DNA of 64,000 bases from Crassaminicella indica (GTDB taxonomy: Bacteria; Bacillota; Clostridia; Peptostreptococcales; Thermotaleaceae): assembly GCF_019203185.1 (NCBI RefSeq), contig NZ_CP078093.1:1461058-1525057 (forward strand), given 5' to 3'. Within the stretch, counting starts at the first letter, position 1, and each line of letters opens with the position of its first letter. Below, in pieces: positions 34,373-42,963 of the stretch. Both the position numbers and the translations under genes were made by a program. The notes under the pieces are model-generated. The model had not been told where the DNA came from and searched no databases. It saw only the letters and a program-made list of their open reading frames with translations.

Positions 34373-34741
34373 TTGGAAGGTAGAAATCTAATTATGAATT
34401 TAAAGAAAAATCTAGAAAGGGAAAAAGAATTCGAAAATCCAGGAGGAGGAATATCAACAATCAAATCAATCACAGAAAAAAGCATTGTGTATATGAGGGG
34501 AAATTCTAGGTTTTACTTAAATTTTTCAGATATTGAACAAGCTTATAGTTATTTTAAAGGAAAGATATGCACTACAAATGATTTAAAGGAGTATAAACCT
34601 CAAATATTTGATTCCAAGCATAAAGGACATAGCTGCAATTGTACTTTTTTCTTTTTATTATTAAAGCATTTGGATCTAATTGAGGGAGACATTCAAGGGA
34701 GTGGAAGAAGAGGAAATCCATTCTACATAAAAATTAAGTAA
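34373..34741 (+). CDS. Hypothetical protein of 122 residues
   Basis: The protein has GNSRFYLNFSDIEQAYSYFKG followed by KHKGHSCNCTFFFLLLKHLDLIEG and ends GSGRRGNPFYIKIK. The pattern suggests a small winged or DNA-associated domain such as is seen at the ends of some restriction-type proteins, but I cannot assign a family. The start may be TTG at 34373 (GAGGTGAG at 34361-34368) or ATG at 34394. It lies between mobile-element remnants and is likely accessory. Confidence 0.5.
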   Translation: MEGRNLIMNLKKNLEREKEFENPGGGISTIKSITEKSIVYMRGNSRFYLNFSDIEQAYSYFKGKICTTNDLKEYKPQIFDSKHKGHSCNCTFFFLLLKHLDLIEGDIQGSGRRGNPFYIKIK

Positions 34742-34747
34742 ATTTAG

Positions 34748-35197
34748 GTTAAAGACCAGCTATTAAACGAGTTAGAGTTAATATTTCTACCACTTATGAG
34801 TAGTAAGAGAGAAAAGCTAGAGGTACTTAAAGAAGCAGTTGAAATAGAAAGCCAGTTAGATATGGATATAAGCTTAAAGGAAAAGGTAATAGCAATGACG
34901 CTTGTGGCTAGTGATAAGATTGTGGATAGAGAAGAGTTAGAGAAAATATGGGAGGTGGTTAGGATGTTTAAATTTATCGAATTTGCAGAGAAAAAAGGTA
35001 TGGAAAAAGGTATAGCACAAGGAATAGAAAAAGGTATAGCACAAGGAATAGAAAAAGGCATAGAAAAAGGGAAAATAGATATGATCAAGAAACTTTTATC
35101 TTTAGGAGCGAATGAAGATATGTTGATGGAAGCATCAGGATTGTCTTTAGAAGCGATAAAGAAAATAAAGGAAGAAATAGATAAAGAAAAGCATTAA
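34748..35197 (+). pseudogene. C-terminal fragment of an Rpn/PD-(D/E)XK transposase-family protein
   Basis: The open frame from 34748 reads DQLLNELELIFLPLMSSKR, EVLKEAVEIESQLD and then the KGMEKGIAQGIEKGIAQG repeat and the LLSLGANEDMLMEASGLSLE tail. These are the last third of the Rpn-family recombination-promoting nucleases. The nuclease domain, which should precede this part, is absent, and a stop lies at 34745. An ATG at 34796 could make a 133-residue peptide, but without the catalytic domain. It is a decayed accessory gene with its terminator still present. Confidence 0.75.
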
Positions 35198-35228
35198 TGA
35201 CAGGATAGATTTCCTGTCATATTTTTTG
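35197..35228 (+). terminator. Terminator after the Rpn fragment
   Basis: TGACAGGA (35198-35205) pairs with TCCTGTCA (35212-35219), then TATTTTTTG. Confidence 0.8.
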
Positions 35229-35350
35229 AATAATTATTGAAAATTTATACAGAATTTAATTTGGAACAATTTACAAAAAATTATGGGTGGTGTATTGATT
35301 TTTAATGAATGTAATATATGATGTGACGCTTCGTTTTTATTGAGGCCTTT

Positions 35351-35806
35351 TTACATAAACATATCTAATAGAATGCCACGAATATCATCTAATTTTTTGA
35401 CAATTTTAATACGATCCACTTCTTGACTTAAAAAATCATTTGTAAGATCTGCAAGAGCTTTGTCTACCTGTTTAACTTGTGAAAAAACACGATGGCGACC
35501 TCTTCTATCTAAAAAATTTTCCTTTGTAAAAACATGAGAATTTGTTACAACAATATTTAAAAATTCCTTTACAAGTTTTTTGTAATCTAATAAATCCTGT
35601 ATGTATAATCGATCTCCAATTTTTTCTGACTTTTCAACGATCTTATCATATATTTTTTTTGCATGCTCTTTTACTTCATCTGATTTAATCTTTTCAAATT
35701 TTTCCATAAATGTAGTTTGAATGCTTAATGCTTTTGCTTTATTGACAGGAGTATTTTTTTGTATATTTGGTGTTTGTATAGGTTGTATTGTATTCAAAAA
35801 AATCAC
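35351..35806 (-). CDS. YaaR family (DUF327) protein
   Basis: The 151-residue protein has the DUF327 pattern: QTTFMEKFEKIKSDEVKEHA, then DRLYIQDLLDYKKLVKEFLN and RRGRHRVFSQVKQVDKALADL. Family members are helical, and in Clostridia they are often near flagellar genes. The frame begins with a GTG at 35806; the TTG three codons on is an alternative. A sigma-D-like promoter on the minus strand at 35837-35864 puts it in the motility regulon. It diverges from the DUF6240 gene. Function is unknown. Confidence 0.8.
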   Translation of the reverse strand: MIFLNTIQPIQTPNIQKNTPVNKAKALSIQTTFMEKFEKIKSDEVKEHAKKIYDKIVEKSEKIGDRLYIQDLLDYKKLVKEFLNIVVTNSHVFTKENFLDRRGRHRVFSQVKQVDKALADLTNDFLSQEVDRIKIVKKLDDIRGILLDMFM

Positions 35807-35836
35807 GACCTTTCTTTCGACACTTCCTATTTAATA

Positions 35837-35864
35837 TTATCGGCACTATATTAAAAAATTGTTA
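35837..35864 (-). promoter_or_regulatory. Sigma-D-like promoter of yaaR
   Basis: On the minus strand TAAC (35861-35864), 16 bases, GCCGATAA (35837-35844). Confidence 0.65.
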
Positions 35865-35877
35865 GTGGGATTTATTA

Positions 35878-35905
35878 TAAAGAAAGATAGAAAAAATGTC
35901 GATAT
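35878..35905 (+). promoter_or_regulatory. Sigma-D-like promoter of the DUF6240 gene
   Basis: TAAA (35878-35881), 16 bases, GTCGATAT (35898-35905). It diverges from the yaaR promoter with only 13 bases between them. Confidence 0.6.
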
Positions 35906-35942
35906 ATACAAATAGGAAATAGAAAATAGGGAGATAGGAATA

Positions 35943-38474
35943 ATGAATGGTTTGATGCATTTAAACTTTGCAAGTGTGCAGAAGGCGTATGGTGGGACGA
36001 TAAAAAAGCCTTTTTCTGTGAATGGGATTTTATTAGGAAAACAGAAAAATAAAGTACAAATAGATGTCGGAAATAAGAAGATTGTAGAAGCAGTATTAAA
36101 AGATCGTATAAACGAACGTGTAGGAGATCGAGTTTTTATTGATAAATCTCAGATTATTTCCATGAGAATTTATGATAAATTAGAAGATAGTCAAGCTTTA
36201 GATATAGATCAATATGCAGAAATACTAAAGGGCTATGGAGTAGCTGTAAATGAAGAATCGCGAGGGGCAGTAAAGGAGCTTGAGAAGTTTGATATTCCTT
36301 TTAGCAGGGAATCTATTGAAACCCTTATCATGTCTAAACGATATATGGAGGTAATTCATCAAGAGTTAAATCATGATACAGCTGTTAAGCTGCTAGATAA
36401 GGATATAGATATAGAAAAGGATTCTTTGGAAAAGGTTGCAAATGCTATTAAGGAAATCAAGGAAGAAGAAAGTAATGTATCCCCTTGGAGACTTTTTAGT
36501 AAAGATAATGAAATGACTACAGAAGAAGCTGAGAGAATAGCAAAAAGTATTTATGGAAGTGCTATGGGAAAAGACATTATTGATATTATAAAAGCATTAC
36601 ATAGAGCAAAAGCTGCTGTAAATAAGAAAAATATAGAACGGATTTATGATATATTTTATAGGCTTGGAAAGCTTGAAGGAATGCAGGACGAAGATTTTGT
36701 AAATATTTATAAGGAAGGTATAAAGCCTACTATTCAAAACTTATATAATGCAAAATATCATGTAAAAAAAAGTGTTGTACCTTCAAATGGAGAAGCTTCA
36801 AGGTGGGCAGTAAAGAATTATGAAGAATATGGGATAAAGCCTATAAAAATTACGAACAGAGATTTGAAATTAATAAAGGAAAAAATTATATCGCATTTAA
36901 AGGAAATAGGAATACAGCCTACAAAAGAAAATGTAAATTTGGCTAAGCTTTTTATAAAGATGGGAATTTCTCTAACAAAAGAAAGCATTGAGCAAGTTTC
37001 AGGGGTAAAGGAAGCTTTTAATACATTAATGAAAAAATTTGATGTAGAAAAAGCATGCAAAATGCTTAAAGGCGGTTTGGATATTGAGAAGCAAGATATT
37101 AGAAGATTAACTGTAATGAATCAATTTGGATTGTTTTCAAAAAAAGTAAATGATCTTTCTCAAGAAGTATTTGTAAAGGGAATTAATAAAATTACCAATA
37201 TGAATCAGATTTTTGATAAAGTAAGTACATTGAGCTTTCATCAAATTTCTTTTCATTTATCAAAGGGTATTCCTTTTACGATAAAAAATATCAGTAAAAC
37301 TTATGATAAATTAAATGAAGTAGATTCAGTTAAGAATATTACTTTAAAAGATGAAGCAAGAATTAAGGATTATGTAAAAGCTAATGAAGAAAGCTTAAAA
37401 ATAAAAGCTGTACCTCAGGGAATGATAGCGGCCTTTGATGCTGGAAAAGCACTTTTTACAAATGGATTAAGGGTAAGTACTGTAAATATTAAACGTGTTT
37501 TTGATATATACGGGAAGTATAGCAGAATAAGAAGAAAATTATCTCCTCAGATGATAATGGATAGTGTACAAGAGGGAAAAGCTTTAGAAAATATGACGTT
37601 AAAAGAATTAGATGAATATGCAGATGATAAATTAAAAGCTGAAAAGCTAAGTGAAAATGTAAAAAGAGATGTGTATATTCAAAGAATGAAAGGGATGCAA
37701 AAATTAGTAAATTCTTTTTCGTCAATGGGTGAAGAAAAAAGAAGTATATTGCCTTTATTGATAAAGAATAATATGCCTTTTTCGCTAAGAGAAATAGAAG
37801 GTATTTCTTTGTTTTTAAGAAATCAACAGCAGATAGGGCATAAAATTGGTGAGATGGTTCAGTTGATAGGTCAAATACATGATCCTAACTTTAGAAAAGC
37901 TATTCTAAAGCTAGATAAATTATCAAGGAAAATGTCTCAGAGGTTAAAGAATGGAGAGTTAGAAGGGGATAAAGATTACCAAGAATTGATCCAGCATTTA
38001 GAAAGCATGGAAAAAGAATTTAATGATTCAGAAGAAAAGGATCAGTTAAAAGAGCATATAAAGCACCTAAAAACCTCTATGAAAATTCAGAAGAAGCTTA
38101 AGACATTTCAGTTTCCTGTATTGATGGGAGATAAATTTAGGAATCTACAAATATATGTACAAGATAGTGATTTCTTGAAAAAGCAAAAGGAAAAGTCATT
38201 GACTATGCTTATGAATCTAGATACAAATAATTTAGGTCAGCTACAGATAGCAATGAAGGTAGATAAGGGATATGTAGATTTAACTATAGGTGTTCCTGAA
38301 AAAAGTAGTGTAGCTTCATTGAAAAAACAGCTCCCGTATTTAAAAACAATGCTTGAAGAGATAGGTTACAAGCTTAGAGAGATTACATTTGATGGGATAG
38401 AGAAGCATTATATTTTAGAAGGAAACAACCAAAGCAAGGGAAAGCAAAGGGGGATTTTCACCTTAGAAATATAG
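35943..38474 (+). CDS. DUF6240 protein, FliK-like at the C terminus
   Basis: The 843-residue protein contains several repeats of about 75 residues of the type IPFSRESIETLIMSKRYMEV, IPFTIKNISKTYDKLNEV and MPFSLREIEGISLFLRN, each beginning with a short phrase on initiating at a helix. The last 130 residues (LMNLDTNNLGQLQIAMKVDKG, then LKKQLPYLKTMLEEIGYKL) resemble the hook-length control domain of FliK. Placement before flaG-fliD and a sigma-D-like promoter support a flagellar role, perhaps in export control. The exact role is not established. GGGAGATAGGAA precedes the ATG. Confidence 0.65.
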   Translation: MNGLMHLNFASVQKAYGGTIKKPFSVNGILLGKQKNKVQIDVGNKKIVEAVLKDRINERVGDRVFIDKSQIISMRIYDKLEDSQALDIDQYAEILKGYGVAVNEESRGAVKELEKFDIPFSRESIETLIMSKRYMEVIHQELNHDTAVKLLDKDIDIEKDSLEKVANAIKEIKEEESNVSPWRLFSKDNEMTTEEAERIAKSIYGSAMGKDIIDIIKALHRAKAAVNKKNIERIYDIFYRLGKLEGMQDEDFVNIYKEGIKPTIQNLYNAKYHVKKSVVPSNGEASRWAVKNYEEYGIKPIKITNRDLKLIKEKIISHLKEIGIQPTKENVNLAKLFIKMGISLTKESIEQVSGVKEAFNTLMKKFDVEKACKMLKGGLDIEKQDIRRLTVMNQFGLFSKKVNDLSQEVFVKGINKITNMNQIFDKVSTLSFHQISFHLSKGIPFTIKNISKTYDKLNEVDSVKNITLKDEARIKDYVKANEESLKIKAVPQGMIAAFDAGKALFTNGLRVSTVNIKRVFDIYGKYSRIRRKLSPQMIMDSVQEGKALENMTLKELDEYADDKLKAEKLSENVKRDVYIQRMKGMQKLVNSFSSMGEEKRSILPLLIKNNMPFSLREIEGISLFLRNQQQIGHKIGEMVQLIGQIHDPNFRKAILKLDKLSRKMSQRLKNGELEGDKDYQELIQHLESMEKEFNDSEEKDQLKEHIKHLKTSMKIQKKLKTFQFPVLMGDKFRNLQIYVQDSDFLKKQKEKSLTMLMNLDTNNLGQLQIAMKVDKGYVDLTIGVPEKSSVASLKKQLPYLKTMLEEIGYKLREITFDGIEKHYILEGNNQSKGKQRGIFTLEI

Positions 38475-38485
38475 GGGGAATATGA

Positions 38486-38665
38486 ATGTATAAAAAATTC
38501 AAAATCAATGAAAGGCTTATTCAAAAAGCATATTTTTTAGATGATACAGCTTTTAATGATATAAATGAAGAACAACATAGCTTACAATTAGAGGATCAAT
38601 TTCCTAATGAGTTTTACAAGGTTTTAGGTAAAGTATTGACTTTTGTTGAGAAAGCTGATGAGTAG
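38486..38665 (+). CDS. Small hypothetical protein after DUF6240
   Basis: A 59-residue acidic peptide (YKKFKINERLIQKAYFLDD and NEFYKVLGKVLTFVEKADE) begins 12 bases after the DUF6240 stop with AGGGGGAA as ribosome site. The tight spacing and good site make it a likely real gene in the same operon. No family is recognised. It is too short for standard gene finding. It precedes the flaG promoter. Confidence 0.6.
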   Translation: MYKKFKINERLIQKAYFLDDTAFNDINEEQHSLQLEDQFPNEFYKVLGKVLTFVEKADE

Positions 38666-38686
38666 GAAAAATGTATTTTTTCTATA

Positions 38687-38714
38687 TAAAGTAAGTATAA
38701 ATATGAGCCGATAA
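38687..38714 (+). promoter_or_regulatory. Sigma-D promoter of flaG-fliD-fliS
   Basis: TAAA (38687-38690), 16 bases, GCCGATAA (38707-38714). Confidence 0.8.
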
Positions 38715-38748
38715 TGTAGATATAAGCTAAAATAGAGGAGGTATTTAT

Positions 38749-39105
38749 ATGAAGATCGATGGAGTAATGAGCATAAGCAATCAATATCAATTTATGGGAA
38801 ATGATTTAGGAGCAGACAGAAATACAGAAGAAGCAGTACAAAATACAGAAGCTGCTCAAAGCAAAAGGGAAAACTTTCCTGGAGAACATCAACTGATAGA
38901 GGCTATAGAAAAATCAAATAAAGATTTAAAGCTAGATAATACAAGCTTGCATTTTTCAATTCATGAAAAAACAAAGCAGATCATGGTAAAGATTATTGAT
39001 AATGAGACAAAAGAAACGATTCGAGAAATCCCATCAGAAAAAATATTAGATATGGTAGCAGCGATGATGGAAAGGACTGGACTATTTGTAGATCAAAAGG
39101 CATAA
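38749..39105 (+). CDS. flaG: Flagellar protein FlaG
   Basis: The 118-residue protein has the FlaG core: LDNTSLHFSIHEKTKQIMVK, IIDNETKETIREIPSEKILDM and a helical end. FlaG affects filament length in several bacteria. It is followed by fliD and fliS, the usual order, and is governed by a sigma-D promoter. GAGGAGGT at 38736-38743 precedes the ATG. The N-terminal 50 residues are variable and Glu/Gln rich. Confidence 0.88.
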   Translation: MKIDGVMSISNQYQFMGNDLGADRNTEEAVQNTEAAQSKRENFPGEHQLIEAIEKSNKDLKLDNTSLHFSIHEKTKQIMVKIIDNETKETIREIPSEKILDMVAAMMERTGLFVDQKA

Positions 39106-39143
39106 TTATTTAAAATGAAAATGGTATGAAAGGAAGTGAGATG

Positions 39144-41132
39144 ATGGATAGATTAAGAATTACGGGGATGTCTGGTATAGATACAGAAAGCATGGTTACT
39201 CAGTTAATGCAAGCAGAACGAATGAAGGTAGATAAGCAGTATCAAGCGAAGGAGCTTAATAAATGGAGACAGGAACAATATAATGATGTAAATAAAGAGC
39301 TTGCTAATTTTATATTGGATGTTACTAAGGAATTTGGAGTAAATAGAAAAAGCTATGGTTCGATGATTCAAGATATTTCATCTTTAAGCTGGGTGAAAAA
39401 GGCCAGTAGTTCTAATGAAGATATATTTACAGCAAAAGCAACTGCTAAGGGGATAACAGGAACACATAGCGTAAAGGTTAAACAGCTAGCAGATGGAGTG
39501 AATGTAGCTAGTGTCAGTGAAGTTAAGGCAGGTACTGATAAAGCAACTAAAGATACAAAATTAAGCGATCTAGGAGTAGCAGTAGGTAATATAAGCTTTA
39601 AGATAAATGGAACTGAAATCACACTAGATAATACAGGTGATGATAAAACTATTGATGATTTAGTAACTGCAATAAATAGTGCAACAACAGCTAGTGGAGA
39701 CTTATTAGGGCTTCAAGCAAGCTTTGACGATCAATCAGGAAGATTCTTTTTATCTACTAAAGAAACAGGGGAAAATGCACAGATAAAAATAACAGATGAT
39801 GTTGAAAACTTATTTACTGGAGCTAATAATAAATTTAATATGGCTGTTTATACAACGATGGAGAAGGTTTCAGAAAGTACTGCTGCAGTAGGTACTGCTA
39901 CAAATGCAAGTGCTTTATCTTCATTAAGCATCGCTGATGGAAGCATAAGACTTAAATTGGGAGATAAAGAAGCTACAATTTCTTTTAATGCTACTGATAC
40001 AATTGAACAGTTGGTTGAAAAGATAAATAATTCAGGGTTAGGGATTACTGCAAGCTTTGATGATACTACTCATAAGCTTAATTTAAATGCTAAAAATCAA
40101 GTAATAACAGTTTTGGAGGATACTCAAGAATTATTTACAGGAACAAATAAGTTTAATATGTCTACATCTGATGATTATTTAGGAGGTAAAGTAGGTCAAA
40201 GTGCTATTATAGATTTTGATGGGGCAGAAAATATTGAATATGATTCTAATCAATTTACTATTAATGGTATAGAAATGGATTTAAAATCTGTATCAGCAGA
40301 TCCTGAAAATGATACATTTAAAGTTAGTGTAGATACAGATGTAGATGCTGTTTATGATAAGATTAAATTTTTTGTAGATAAATATAATGAATTAATAGAT
40401 AAATTGAATAAAAAAATATCTGAAAAGAGATATAGAGACTTTAATCCTTTAACAAAAGAACAAAAAGAGGCTATGAATGAAAATGATATTAAGCTTTGGG
40501 AGGAGAAAGCAAAGAGTGGTCTTTTAAAAGATGATGAAATCATTAACCGTACTCTTCAGAGCATGAGAAGTGGATTGTATCAAAAAGTTGAAGGGCTTAC
40601 AGGTCAATTTAGTCAATTAACACAAATTGGGATAACTACAGGAGAATGGAAGGACAAAGGAAAATTAGTCATTAGTGATGATCCACAAAAAGGATTAAAA
40701 GCAGCTATCAAAAAAGATGTAGATGGTGTATTAGAGCTTTTGTTTAAACCTTCTTCTATTATAAAAAGTGATGCTACTCTTACAAAAGATGAAAAAGATA
40801 CTAAGAGAAAAGAATCAGGGATTATAAATCGTTTATTTGATGATCTTGTAACAGGAATGAAAGATATTGTAAATAAATCAGGAACAGGAGATAATGCATC
40901 ATTATATAGAGATGTAAAAAGTAACATACTAATAGATTTTGTTACTAAGATGGGTTCTATCAGTAATTTGGATAAAGATATTTTTAGTATAGAGAAAAAA
41001 ATTAAAGATGAAGAAAGAAGATTGAAAAGCGTTGAAGAAAGTTATTGGAGAAAATTCACAGCTATGGAAAAGGCATTAAGCCAAATGCAATCTCAAAGCT
41101 CATGGCTAGCGGGACAACTAGGCGGTATGTAA
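39144..41132 (+). CDS. fliD: Flagellar filament cap protein FliD (HAP2)
   Basis: The product (662 residues from this start) forms the cap that folds flagellin at the filament tip. The N terminus RITGMSGIDTESMVTQLMQAE is the family signature and the C-terminal helix (SIEKKIKDEERRLKSVEESY and FTAMEKALSQMQSQSSWLAGQLGGM shortened here to its core) is the usual D0 coil. Two central repeats of about 120 residues both contain a KFNM motif and a TGxN-type segment. ATG at 39144 is chosen as AGGAAG lies seven bases upstream; 39126 and 39141 are in frame alternatives. Confidence 0.92.
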   Translation: MDRLRITGMSGIDTESMVTQLMQAERMKVDKQYQAKELNKWRQEQYNDVNKELANFILDVTKEFGVNRKSYGSMIQDISSLSWVKKASSSNEDIFTAKATAKGITGTHSVKVKQLADGVNVASVSEVKAGTDKATKDTKLSDLGVAVGNISFKINGTEITLDNTGDDKTIDDLVTAINSATTASGDLLGLQASFDDQSGRFFLSTKETGENAQIKITDDVENLFTGANNKFNMAVYTTMEKVSESTAAVGTATNASALSSLSIADGSIRLKLGDKEATISFNATDTIEQLVEKINNSGLGITASFDDTTHKLNLNAKNQVITVLEDTQELFTGTNKFNMSTSDDYLGGKVGQSAIIDFDGAENIEYDSNQFTINGIEMDLKSVSADPENDTFKVSVDTDVDAVYDKIKFFVDKYNELIDKLNKKISEKRYRDFNPLTKEQKEAMNENDIKLWEEKAKSGLLKDDEIINRTLQSMRSGLYQKVEGLTGQFSQLTQIGITTGEWKDKGKLVISDDPQKGLKAAIKKDVDGVLELLFKPSSIIKSDATLTKDEKDTKRKESGIINRLFDDLVTGMKDIVNKSGTGDNASLYRDVKSNILIDFVTKMGSISNLDKDIFSIEKKIKDEERRLKSVEESYWRKFTAMEKALSQMQSQSSWLAGQLGGM

Positions 41133-41152
41133 AAATAAAGGAGTTGGTTAAT

Positions 41153-41539
41153 ATGGCAATACGTAATCCTTATAGTGGATTTAATCAATACAAGCAAAAT
41201 AACATTATGACAGCAACACCGCAGGAGTTGACGTTGATGCTTTATAATGGAGCTATTAAATTTGTGAATCAAGCTATTTTATTTATAGAACAAAAGAATG
41301 TGCAAAAATCACATAATGCTATTATGAGAGCTAGTGATATTATTATAGAATTAAATGCTACATTAAATATGGATTATGAGATTTCAAAGGGATTAAGACC
41401 TATTTATGATTTTTTAGTGGAAAAACTGACAGAAGCAAATATTAAGAAGGATAAAAAGATACTAGAAGAGATTTTACCGATTTTTACTGATTTGAGGGAT
41501 ACTTGGAAGCAGGCTATGGAGCTTGCTAAAAAGAAATAA
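41153..41539 (+). CDS. fliS: Flagellar export chaperone FliS
   Basis: The 128-residue helical protein (NIMTATPQELTLMLYNGAIKF, IEQKNVQKSHNAIMRASDII, LNMDYEISKGLRPIYDFL) is a clear FliS, the chaperone that keeps flagellin unfolded before export. In Bacillus FliS also affects the FliW-flagellin interaction. The ATG at 41153 has AAAGGAG at 41137-41143. A longer frame from 41045 runs inside fliD and is not used. Confidence 0.92.
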   Translation: MAIRNPYSGFNQYKQNNIMTATPQELTLMLYNGAIKFVNQAILFIEQKNVQKSHNAIMRASDIIIELNATLNMDYEISKGLRPIYDFLVEKLTEANIKKDKKILEEILPIFTDLRDTWKQAMELAKKK

Positions 41540-41551
41540 TGAGGCGATTTT

Positions 41552-42037
41552 ATGGATAAAAAACAAATTATTGATGAGTTGATCAATATTTCTAAAAAAA
41601 AGGAAGAAGCTTTAAAAGAATTATTGGATTTAACAAAAATACAAGAAGCTTTGATAAATAATCAAGATTTAGAAAACCTAGCTGAAGTTATAAATAAAAA
41701 GCAGATGATTATGAAAAGTATAGATGATATTGATATGCACTTTTTAGGTATTTACAATCGCTTCAAAAAAGCATTGGGTATTAGAGCTATAGAAGATATA
41801 GATACATCGAAATATCCTGCTTTAAAGGATTTAAAGTTAAATATCAGCAATATTATGATATTGCTTAAGGCTATTGAAGATATAGATAAGAGGAATAATT
41901 CTCAATTGCATGCAGCATTTGACAAAGTAAAAGAAGATATGAAGAAATTAAAAGCTAAGAAGCAAAGCTCTAAAATTGCATCAAGCTATCAGCGAAAATA
42001 TGCAGCTGTACAAGGTGTATTTATTGACCATAAATAA
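41552..42037 (+). CDS. FliT/FlgN-like flagellar chaperone
   Basis: The 161-residue, all-helical protein (ELINISKKKEEALKELLDLT, NKKQMIMKSIDDIDMHFLG) resembles FlgN/FliT-type export chaperones, and its position after fliS is that of fliT in other Firmicutes. Sequence likeness to either family is weak, so the call is mostly by context. It starts 12 bases after fliS with GAGGCG upstream. The basic C terminus (KKLKAKKQSSKIASSYQRKY) is unusual. Confidence 0.6.
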   Translation: MDKKQIIDELINISKKKEEALKELLDLTKIQEALINNQDLENLAEVINKKQMIMKSIDDIDMHFLGIYNRFKKALGIRAIEDIDTSKYPALKDLKLNISNIMILLKAIEDIDKRNNSQLHAAFDKVKEDMKKLKAKKQSSKIASSYQRKYAAVQGVFIDHK

Positions 42038-42059
42038 GGTAGATACAATATTTTAGATA

Positions 42060-42088
42060 TTGATAAAAGCATAAAAAACGTGTATAAT
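42060..42088 (+). promoter_or_regulatory. Sigma-A promoter of the raiA-type RNA
   Basis: TTGATA (42060-42065), 17 bases, TATAAT (42083-42088) with TG before it. Close to consensus. Confidence 0.85.
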
Positions 42089-42093
42089 ACTAG

Positions 42094-42310
42094 ATGCATA
42101 GTTTAGGTCTGTGATTGAAAGTCCATGCCAGTCGCAGGCAAAGGGACCCACGTAAGGCAGTTTTAAAAATGAAACTGCTGATCATGGTGCGGCTTAGAGG
42201 TAAGTCCTGCCAGATATATTCTGAGAGAAGTAGTAGTGATGGCAACCCCAGAGCGAACCTTCCAGCAGGCGAGTGTGGGGGCAAAGATCAGGTCAGCTAA
42301 CTATGTACAT
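42094..42310 (+). ncRNA. raiA: raiA-type structured RNA
   Basis: A compact, unusually GC-balanced segment stands between a consensus promoter and an intrinsic terminator and encodes no conserved protein. Its ends pair (CATAGTT at 42097-42103 with AACTATG at 42299-42305), and it contains GAAAGTCCATGCC, GCAGTTTTAAAAATGAAACTGC (a hairpin, given here as its two arms GCAGTTT and AAACTGC) and CCCCAGAGCGAACCTTCC with GAGTGTGGGGGC. Size, structure density and location in the interval before hpf (raiA) fit the raiA RNA of Clostridia. The hpf gene is now 4.5 kb away because of an insertion. A covariance-model search would settle the class. Confidence 0.65.
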
Positions 42311-42346
42311 AATCCTTGATAAAAAGATCAAGGATTTATTTTTTTA
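42311..42346 (+). terminator. Terminator of the raiA-type RNA
   Basis: AATCCTTGAT (42311-42320) pairs with ATCAAGGATT (42327-42336), followed by TATTTTTTT. Confidence 0.9.
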
Positions 42347-42542
42347 TAATAAATTTACAGAAAAATATAGAATATTTTGATATAAAACTACATATAATAA
42401 TAAGTTGTAAAAATAAACTGCTGTTTAAGCATGAAAAAAGGAATAAGAAAAATGGAGAAAAATAAGTAAATTATATATAAATGCATTACAATTTATGCCA
42501 CTAAGCGTCAAAAAAATACTTGTCCACTAAAAATACACAACT

Positions 42543-42732
42543 TTTTCCACAGATAGATTTATTGAAAAATGACTTATCAACAGTATTATCCACACTATCC
42601 ACAGAAAAACATTCAACACTTTTTCAACTTGTGGATAAACTGTGTTAATATATCTGATATATAACACAAATAGATATTTTTTTTAGAAGAATGTATATAA
42701 AACATATAATTTTTAGAAAATTCTGTGGATAA
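42543..42732. other. Cluster of DnaA boxes
   Basis: Perfect boxes: TTATCCACA at 42586-42594, and its complement TGTGGATAA at 42630-42638 and 42724-42732. One-mismatch boxes: TTTTCCACA 42543-42551, TTATCAACA 42574-42582, CTATCCACA 42595-42603. The gap between the third and last perfect boxes is very AT rich. The 600-base gap around it has no gene. It may be a DnaA-titration site or an old origin part. Confidence 0.7.
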
Positions 42733-42751
42733 AATAGTGGATACTGTTGAA

Positions 42752-42963
42752 AAGTTTTAGTAGTTGAGGGATAAATAACGCCATGGCACAATCAGTCATG
42801 GCAGTTTTTGTGATTGATTGTTGATGTTTTATTTTGAAATTATTCATCAATTCATTTAAGAGATACATCCATTAAAACAAGGGTTGATTTTGAGAAATAG
42901 ATCAATGATGATTGGTTATGATATAATAATAAGTAATAACCTTAAATTAGAGGAGAAAAATTT
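42752..42963 (+). repeat. Direct repeat, first copy, with the 3' tail of a lost gene
   Basis: This segment matches 44615-44826 nearly base for base. It begins with the last codons of an ATPase gene like the two downstream (VLVVEG then stop), then the hairpin GCCATG/CATGGC and the leader of the next gene. So a former upstream copy was deleted down to its tail. Confidence 0.85.

Noticed and set aside
41045..41152. N-terminal extension of fliS
   Set aside because: It overlaps the fliD end, and the FliS family begins at the ATG at 41153, which has a good AAAGGAG.
42090..42300. Short reading frames of 61 and 64 codons on both strands
   Set aside because: They lie inside a structured RNA with its own promoter and terminator and show no family pattern or good ribosome site.
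42097..42308. RNase P RNA
   Set aside because: GAAAGTCC is reminiscent of it, but the length is far too short and other conserved RNase P segments are missing.
42543..42743. Chromosomal replication origin
   Set aside because: DnaA boxes are dense, but no dnaA, dnaN, gyrase or rpmH gene is near; kept only as a DnaA-box cluster.
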